Positions 32,515-36,109 of a DNA stretch of 36,109 bases are shown here, piece by piece; the first letter of the stretch is position 1; every line of letters begins with the position of its first letter. Position numbers and translations under genes: made by a program. The stretch lies in contig MWTB01000008.1 in the NCBI GenBank assembly GCA_002050275.1, forward strand, positions 1 to 36,109. Direction: 5' to 3'. The notes under the pieces were generated by a model. That model searched no databases and was not told where the DNA came from. It worked only from the letters and a program-made list of their open reading frames with translations. This stretch comes from Anaerolineae bacterium UTCFX1 (GTDB lineage Bacteria; Chloroflexota; Anaerolineae; Anaerolineales; Villigracilaceae).

Positions 32515-32543
32515 TTGCTTCATAGAAATCGCTGTGATACAAT
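32515..32543 (+). promoter_or_regulatory. tRNA-Gln promoter
   Basis: TTGCTT (32515-32520), 17-nt spacer, TACAAT (32538-32543), with an extended -10 TG at 32535-32536. Predicted start about 5 nt before the tRNA. Confidence 0.65.
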
Positions 32544-32554
32544 GTGCGCCTTAC

Positions 32555-32628
32555 AGGGGCGTGGTGCAACGGCAGCACACCAGCCTTTGGAGCTGTGGAT
32601 CTTGGTTCGAGTCCAGGCGCCCCTGCCA
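32555..32628 (+). tRNA. trnQ: tRNA-Gln (anticodon TTG)
   Basis: Complete cloverleaf with encoded CCA. Acceptor 32555-32561 pairs fully with 32618-32624; D-stem GTGC/GCAC (32564-32567, 32575-32578); anticodon stem 32580-32584 with 32592-32596, in which the first pair is a C-T mismatch; loop CTTTGGA with anticodon TTG (32587-32589); T-stem 32601-32605 with 32613-32617 around TTCGAGT. Discriminator G, as expected for Gln. Confidence 0.93.
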
Positions 32629-32630
32629 AA

Positions 32631-32654
32631 TCCCGCGAGCGCGGGGCTTATTTT
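32631..32654 (+). terminator. Probable tRNA terminator
   Basis: Short stem CCCGC / GCGGG (32632-32636, 32641-32645) with loop GAGC, followed by CTTATTTT. Immediately after the tRNA CCA end. Confidence 0.5.
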
Positions 32655-32656
32655 GT

Positions 32657-32700
32657 AAAAAGGATTTGTCGCCAATGTCCCGCGCGCAAATCCTTTTTGT
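32657..32700. terminator. Strong, probably bidirectional terminator
   Basis: Perfect 12-bp stem AAAAAGGATTTG / CAAATCCTTTTT (32657-32668, 32687-32698) with an 18-nt loop; T-run on both strands. Confidence 0.75.
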
Positions 32701-32736
32701 TTATTCTCTTCCATCAAAGGAGAGCATTGTAGGAGC

Positions 32737-32874
32737 ATGATGAAACTCGCTTTATCCACTTTGAAGTTATCGAACTATCAGATATGTCACCCTGAGCGAC
32801 AGCAAAGGGTCTCTTATACCGTGATGGAGATTCTTTGCTTCGCTCAGAATGACATTAGACAAGGTGAGTTGTGA
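32737..32874 (+). CDS. Possible 45-aa ORF reading through a palindromic repeat into glmU
   Basis: ATG ATG at 32737 and 32740 after AGGAG (32731-32735). The second half (CHPERQQRVSY...ILCFAQNDIRQ) is the translation of the palindromic repeat at 32785. The stop overlaps the glmU start (GTGA), so it could act as a coupling leader. The encoded peptide has no recognisable function and may be spurious. Confidence 0.3.
   Translation: MMKLALSTLKLSNYQICHPERQQRVSYTVMEILCFAQNDIRQGEL
32785..32854. repeat. Imperfect long palindrome (dispersed REP-like element)
   Basis: Left arm TGTCACCCTGAGCGACAGC... and right arm ...GCTTCGCTCAGAATGACA are inverted copies over about 28 nt with a few mismatches, separated by about 14 nt. 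The GTCATTCTGAGCGAAGC wording resembles a repeat often seen between genes in metagenomic Chloroflexota genomes, from memory. No T-run. It ends 16 nt before glmU. Confidence 0.75.
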
Positions 32875-34238
32875 AAGTAACCGCCGTTCTCCTTGCCGCG
32901 GGGCAAGGAACTCGCATGAAATCGTCATTGCCGAAGGTGTTGCATCCGTTGTGCGGCAAGCCGATGGCGTGGCATGTGCTGGAAGCGTTGAAGTCTGCAA
33001 CGACTGACAAGCCTGTTGTGGTGATCGGTCATGGCGCGGATGAGGTGAAAAAATATTTAGGGGATTCCGCAGATTGCGTGTTGCAGGAACCGCAACTCGG
33101 CACGGGTCACGCGGCGATGCAAGCCGAATCGTTGTTGAAGGGCAAAACGGATTTCGTCATCATCACGTATGCCGACATGCCCCTTTTACGCGGCGAAACA
33201 TTCGCGCGACTCGTGGAAACCCAACGCCTCAACCGCGGACCGCTCAGCCTGATCACCGTTTTCGCTGACGATCCTCACGGCTTCGGGCGGATCCTGCGAA
33301 ACGCTGATGAGACAGTATCCGCCATCGTTGAAGAATACGTCGCCACGCCCGAGCAACAAAGAATCAAAGAGTTGAACGTCGGCGCATACTGCTTCAAAGC
33401 GGACTGGCTGTGGGACGCGCTGCATCGCATCCCGAAGAACGAGAAGAAGGGCGAATATTATTTGACTGACGTGGTTGAACTCGCGGTGAAAGATAACCTG
33501 CCCGTGCAGGCTGTCGTCCATGATGATTTTAGCGAGACCATCGGAATCAACACGCGCGTTCACCTTGCCGAAGCCGAAGCCGCGATGCGGACACGGATCA
33601 ACCGCGAACACATGTTGAACGGCGTGAGCATGACCGATCCGTTGTCCGCGTATATTGACGCGGGCGTGAGAATCGGCAAAGATACAATTATCATGCCGAA
33701 CACCTATCTTCATGGCGCGACGGAGATCGGCGAGGGGAATGTGATCGGACCGAACACGATCATCCGCGATTCGAAAATTGGGAATCGCTGTAAAGTCTTG
33801 GCATCAGTGTTAGAAGGCGCAAGGCTGGAAGACGACGTGGATATGGGTCCGTTCGCGCGATTGAGGAAGGGCGCGCATTTGAAGAGTCATGTTCACATGG
33901 GCAACTTTGGCGAAGTGAAAGATTCGACGCTCGAAGAAGGCGTGAAGATGGGGCATTTCTCGTACATCGGCAACGCGAAGATCGGCGCGAACACCAACAT
34001 CGGCGCTGGGACCGTCACCGCGAATTACGACGGCGAGAACAAACTTCCCACCGAGATCGGCGAGGATGTCTTCATCGGCGTGGATACGATGCTCGTCGCG
34101 CCGCTGAAACTTGGCGATGGCGCGCGCACGGGAGCAGGCGCCATCGTGACGAAAAACGTGGCTGAAGATACGCTCGTGGTTGGAATGCCCGCGCGTCCAA
34201 TCAAGAAAGTGGAGCGGAAGAAAAGGAAAGAGAAGTAA
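32871..34238 (+). CDS. glmU: Bifunctional UDP-GlcNAc pyrophosphorylase / glucosamine-1-P acetyltransferase
   Basis: Makes UDP-GlcNAc for cell-wall and glycan synthesis. The N-terminal uridyltransferase half (1 to about 225) has LAAGQGTRMKSSLPKVLHPLCGKPM, GTGHAAMQA, YADMPLL, NVGAYCF and KKGEYYLTDVV. The C-terminal half is a left-handed beta-helix of hexapeptide repeats (IGKDTIIMPNTYL, IGEGNVIGPNTII, MGHFSYIGNAKIG, IGAGTVTANYDGENK) ending GAGAIVTKNVAEDTLVVGMPARPI. 455 residues, normal length. The start is GTG at 32871, supported by GGTGAG just upstream and by the conserved MKVTAVLLAAG beginning. Confidence 0.95.
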   Translation: MKVTAVLLAAGQGTRMKSSLPKVLHPLCGKPMAWHVLEALKSATTDKPVVVIGHGADEVKKYLGDSADCVLQEPQLGTGHAAMQAESLLKGKTDFVIITYADMPLLRGETFARLVETQRLNRGPLSLITVFADDPHGFGRILRNADETVSAIVEEYVATPEQQRIKELNVGAYCFKADWLWDALHRIPKNEKKGEYYLTDVVELAVKDNLPVQAVVHDDFSETIGINTRVHLAEAEAAMRTRINREHMLNGVSMTDPLSAYIDAGVRIGKDTIIMPNTYLHGATEIGEGNVIGPNTIIRDSKIGNRCKVLASVLEGARLEDDVDMGPFARLRKGAHLKSHVHMGNFGEVKDSTLEEGVKMGHFSYIGNAKIGANTNIGAGTVTANYDGENKLPTEIGEDVFIGVDTMLVAPLKLGDGARTGAGAIVTKNVAEDTLVVGMPARPIKKVERKKRKEK

Positions 34239-34272
34239 TACACAGTACGAAATATTGATTACTGCGTAAGGA
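34234..34272. repeat. Low-complexity CAGTACGAAATATTG repeat in the glmU-cdd gap
   Basis: AGTAAT (34234-34239) and ATTACT (34258-34263) flank a CAGTACGAAATATTG core. A similar CAGTACGAATTATGAG word occurs inside aroE (about 5410-5426). Confidence 0.35.
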
Positions 34273-34279
34273 TCAACTC

Positions 34280-34690
34280 ATGACGGAATTGACTCAACAC
34301 GATAAGCAATCTCTCATTAACCTCGCCAATGAAGCGCGGAAGCGGGCTTATGTGCCGTATTCTAGCTATCCCGTCGGCGCGGCGCTGCGGACGAAGACCG
34401 GGAAACTCTATACCGGCGTCAACGTGGAAAATGCCGCGTATCCGCAGACGATGTGCGCGGAAAGAGTCGCCATCTTCAAAGCCGTCTCGGAAGGCGAGAA
34501 AGAATTTGAAGCGATCGCCGTAGTAACCGACAATGGCGGCTCTCCCTGCGGCGGATGCCGTCAGGTCATGGTTGAGTTCGGTCTCGATACGATCGTTCTC
34601 CTGGCAGATAAAAATGGCAGCCTCGTGAAAGAGACAACCGTGAAAGAACTCCTGCCTGAAGCGTTTACGCCGGAGAAATTGAAAACGTAA
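34280..34690 (+). CDS. cdd: Cytidine deaminase
   Basis: Deaminates cytidine and deoxycytidine for pyrimidine salvage. The 136-residue homotetrameric type has PYSSYPVGAAL, VNVENAAYP, the zinc and proton-shuttle motif CAERVAIF (Cys, Glu) and the second zinc pair PCGGCRQV. AAGGAT (34268-34273) gives the ribosome site for the ATG at 34280. Starts 41 nt after glmU. Confidence 0.95.
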   Translation: MTELTQHDKQSLINLANEARKRAYVPYSSYPVGAALRTKTGKLYTGVNVENAAYPQTMCAERVAIFKAVSEGEKEFEAIAVVTDNGGSPCGGCRQVMVEFGLDTIVLLADKNGSLVKETTVKELLPEAFTPEKLKT

Positions 34691-34737
34691 GGGCGAGGTC
34701 ATCTCGCCCTGTGCATAGGCGGGCAAATCCCGCCCCT
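34690..34737. repeat. Double-hairpin repeat between cdd and recO
   Basis: AGGGCGAG / CTCGCCCT (34690-34697, 34703-34710; 8 bp, loop GTCAT), then GGCGGG / CCCGCC (34718-34723, 34729-34734; 6 bp, loop CAAAT), followed by CCTAC. No T-run. Looks like a dispersed intergenic palindrome unit and starts at the cdd stop codon. Confidence 0.6.
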
Positions 34738-34749
34738 ACAAATTCCCCC

Positions 34750-35523
34750 ATGCCCGAACCAAAATTTCGTTCCATCCGTGTAGATGCGGTGACGCTTCGT
34801 CACAGTGATTACGGCGAAGCCGACCGATTGCTCACGCTCTACACGCGTCAACGCGGGAAGATGCGCGTCATCGCTAAAGGCGCGCGTAAGATCGCCTCGC
34901 GTAAGGCGGGCCATATCGAGCCGTTTACGCAGGCCAGACTGCAACTTGCCGTCGGGCGCGATATGTTCATTCTCACGCAAGCTGATACGGTGGACGCCTA
35001 TCTGCCTTTGCGCGACGATCTGCTTCTACTTAGCCATGCCGCCTATGCGGTTGAACTCTTAGATCGCTTTACCTATGAAAATAATGACGTTGAAAACCCG
35101 GCGATCTTTCGCTTGCTGACAGACACCCTCTCGCGCCTCGCTTCCGGCGCGGACGTTTGGCTGGTTCTGCGCTTCTACGAGATGCGCCTCCTAGACCAAC
35201 TCGGCTTTCGTCCCCAACTTTTCGAGTGCGTCAACTGCGGGCGCGCGATTCAACCCGAAGATCAGTTCTTCTCGTTCAATGCCGGCGGCGTCATCTGCCC
35301 GCGCTGTGGGCAGGGACTGAAGCATTTGCGCCCGATCTCGCTGGAAGCGTTGAAGTACCTCCGCCATTTTCAACGGAGCGGTTATGCTGAAGCCTCGCGC
35401 GCGCGACCCGACGCCGACGTACGGAGCGAAACCGAAACGCTGATGCAAGGATATTTCACGTATCTGCTCGAACGTGAATTAAACACGCCGGGCTTTCTCA
35501 AAAGAGTCAAGGCGGGCTTGTAA
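34750..35523 (+). CDS. recO: DNA repair protein RecO
   Basis: 257-residue recombination mediator that helps load RecA onto SSB-coated DNA. N-terminal OB-fold: AVTLRHSDYGEADRLLTLYTRQRGKMRVIAKGARK; helical core; zinc finger CVNCG ... CPRCG (about residues 159-190). I chose the ATG at 34750, just before the conserved OB-fold; a GTG at 34711 lies within the repeat. No Shine-Dalgarno is visible. Confidence 0.92.
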   Translation: MPEPKFRSIRVDAVTLRHSDYGEADRLLTLYTRQRGKMRVIAKGARKIASRKAGHIEPFTQARLQLAVGRDMFILTQADTVDAYLPLRDDLLLLSHAAYAVELLDRFTYENNDVENPAIFRLLTDTLSRLASGADVWLVLRFYEMRLLDQLGFRPQLFECVNCGRAIQPEDQFFSFNAGGVICPRCGQGLKHLRPISLEALKYLRHFQRSGYAEASRARPDADVRSETETLMQGYFTYLLERELNTPGFLKRVKAGL

Positions 35524-35546
35524 GTCGTCTCAGTATTCTTAAAATG

Positions 35547-35596
35547 AAAGGCAGGCTTTTTGATGCGCTTACGCGCTTCGAAAGCCTGCCTTTTTT
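35547..35596. terminator. Bidirectional intrinsic terminator between convergent genes
   Basis: Perfect 13-bp stem AAAGGCAGGCTTT / AAAGCCTGCCTTT (35547-35559, 35581-35593), 21-nt loop holding a nested GCGC-TTAC-GCGC hairpin, then six T (35591-35596). It serves recO; the minus strand has fewer T residues. Confidence 0.85.
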
Positions 35597-35629
35597 GTCC
35601 GCTCTACTTTCGGCGGAGATAGGATGTAA

Positions 35630-36109
35630 CTACGGCTGACTGGTTAGGATCGTAATACCCGGTTGAGTTGACACCTCGATATTCTTCTTTACAAGAACGC
35701 CCGGTAAAGCGATCCAAGAGGCGACACTTTCGTCCCAGTGCAGGGGTATGCCGATCTTGGCTGGATAAGAAATAATGATCTGGGCGTTTGCCGGTAGAAC
35801 GTCGACGCGCTCGCCGTTTTTGAAGAGCAATATTTCAACGCCGTGCAAGATAGTCTGATCGCCCAGCATAGAGAACTTCGTCTGATTTTCTTTGATCGGA
35901 TTTACGACGATCTTATAACTGCATAATCCGATGAAAGTCAGATCCATACGGTTGAAAGTGTAATGTGCTTGAGGGTTGTCACAACGAATGAAGTCGGAAA
36001 AGCCGCTTCCAAATGCAGGTGCGGGAGTGGGCGGCGTGGGGGTAGACGGCGTGGGGGTAGGCGGCGTGGGGGTAGGCGGCGTGGGGGTAGGCGGCGTGGG
36101 GGTAGGCGG
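35630..36109 (-). CDS. Hypothetical protein with Pro/Thr repeat linker (5' end outside window)
   Basis: The minus-strand frame is open from the window edge (36109) to TAG at 35630-35632: 159 residues visible. The first 32 or so are a PPTPT-type repeat, then a compact domain (AFGSGFSDFIRCDNPQAHYTFNRMDLTFIGLC ... to TILTSQP), rich in beta strands with a possible Cys pair. An internal ATG at 35947 is not a credible start because the frame and composition continue upstream. Pro/Thr tethers like this occur in secreted or membrane-anchored proteins, as in the lipoproteins of this window. I do not recognise a family. Confidence 0.75.
   Translation of the reverse strand, partial: PPTPTPPTPTPPTPTPPTPTPSTPTPPTPAPAFGSGFSDFIRCDNPQAHYTFNRMDLTFIGLCSYKIVVNPIKENQTKFSMLGDQTILHGVEILLFKNGERVDVLPANAQIIISYPAKIGIPLHWDESVASWIALPGVLVKKNIEVSTQPGITILTSQP
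36035..36109. repeat. 15-bp tandem repeat, about five copies, running off the edge
   Basis: Unit GTGGGGGTAGGCGGC on the plus strand, copies starting at 36036, 36051, 36066, 36081 and 36096 (last one cut); the first copy differs by one base. In frame (15 nt = 5 codons), encoding the Pro/Thr linker of the minus-strand gene. Confidence 0.9.

Noticed and set aside
32006..32629. Minus-strand ORF crossing the regulator gene and the tRNA
   Set aside because: It runs through the tRNA-Gln gene and the 3' end of the regulator; the tRNA-derived residues show it is not a real protein gene.
36035..36109. Repeats at the right edge as a CRISPR array
   Set aside because: The 15-bp units are contiguous without spacers and maintain a reading frame, so they are a coding tandem repeat.

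Overview
The window looks like chromosomal DNA of a Chloroflexota bacterium, most likely class Anaerolineae. This is an inference from gene content and style: a shikimate kinase-dehydroquinate synthase fusion, several Opp/Dpp-type ABC systems with long Thr/Pro-rich lipoprotein linkers, a REC-Roadblock response regulator, and short dispersed repeats at gene junctions. No rRNA is present to confirm it. No prophage, transposase or CRISPR array is visible, so this is mainly housekeeping and nutrient-uptake DNA.

Region 1 (about 80-10592) is an aromatic amino acid block. pheA is followed by a sigma70-like promoter, a 25-codon leader ORF crowded with Trp, Phe and Tyr codons, and a 13-bp intrinsic terminator. 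Then come aroH, aroF, tyrA, aroA, aroE, aroC, a VanZ-like membrane protein gene, aroKB, a DegV-family gene and aroQ. Together they encode all seven steps from PEP and erythrose-4-phosphate to chorismate, plus chorismate mutase, prephenate dehydratase and prephenate dehydrogenase. The leader, promoter and terminator form a textbook ribosome-mediated attenuator, which I consider the most exciting regulatory feature here. aroQ has its own possible switching leader.

Region 2 (10589-13356, minus strand) holds pcrA, a palindromic repeat, and mscL with a C-terminal zinc ribbon. mscL and the next operon are driven by divergent promoters whose -35 boxes lie in an 11-bp inverted repeat.

Region 3 (13545-31261) carries three neighbouring Opp/Dpp-family ABC systems. 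System 1 is D-F-SBP-B-C. System 2 is SBP-B-C-D-F plus a small membrane protein; its 858-residue binding protein has its two lobes in apparently permuted order, and one permease has an extra extracytoplasmic domain. System 3 is SBP-D-F with no permeases. The first two binding-protein genes have isolated Shine-Dalgarno blocks in their 5' leaders and strong hairpins 3' of the gene, which suggests message stabilisation.

Region 4 (31356-36109) has a REC-Roadblock regulator, tRNA-Gln(UUG), palindromic repeats, glmU, cdd, recO, a bidirectional terminator, and on the minus strand a 5'-truncated gene with a Pro/Thr repeat linker that runs off the window edge.
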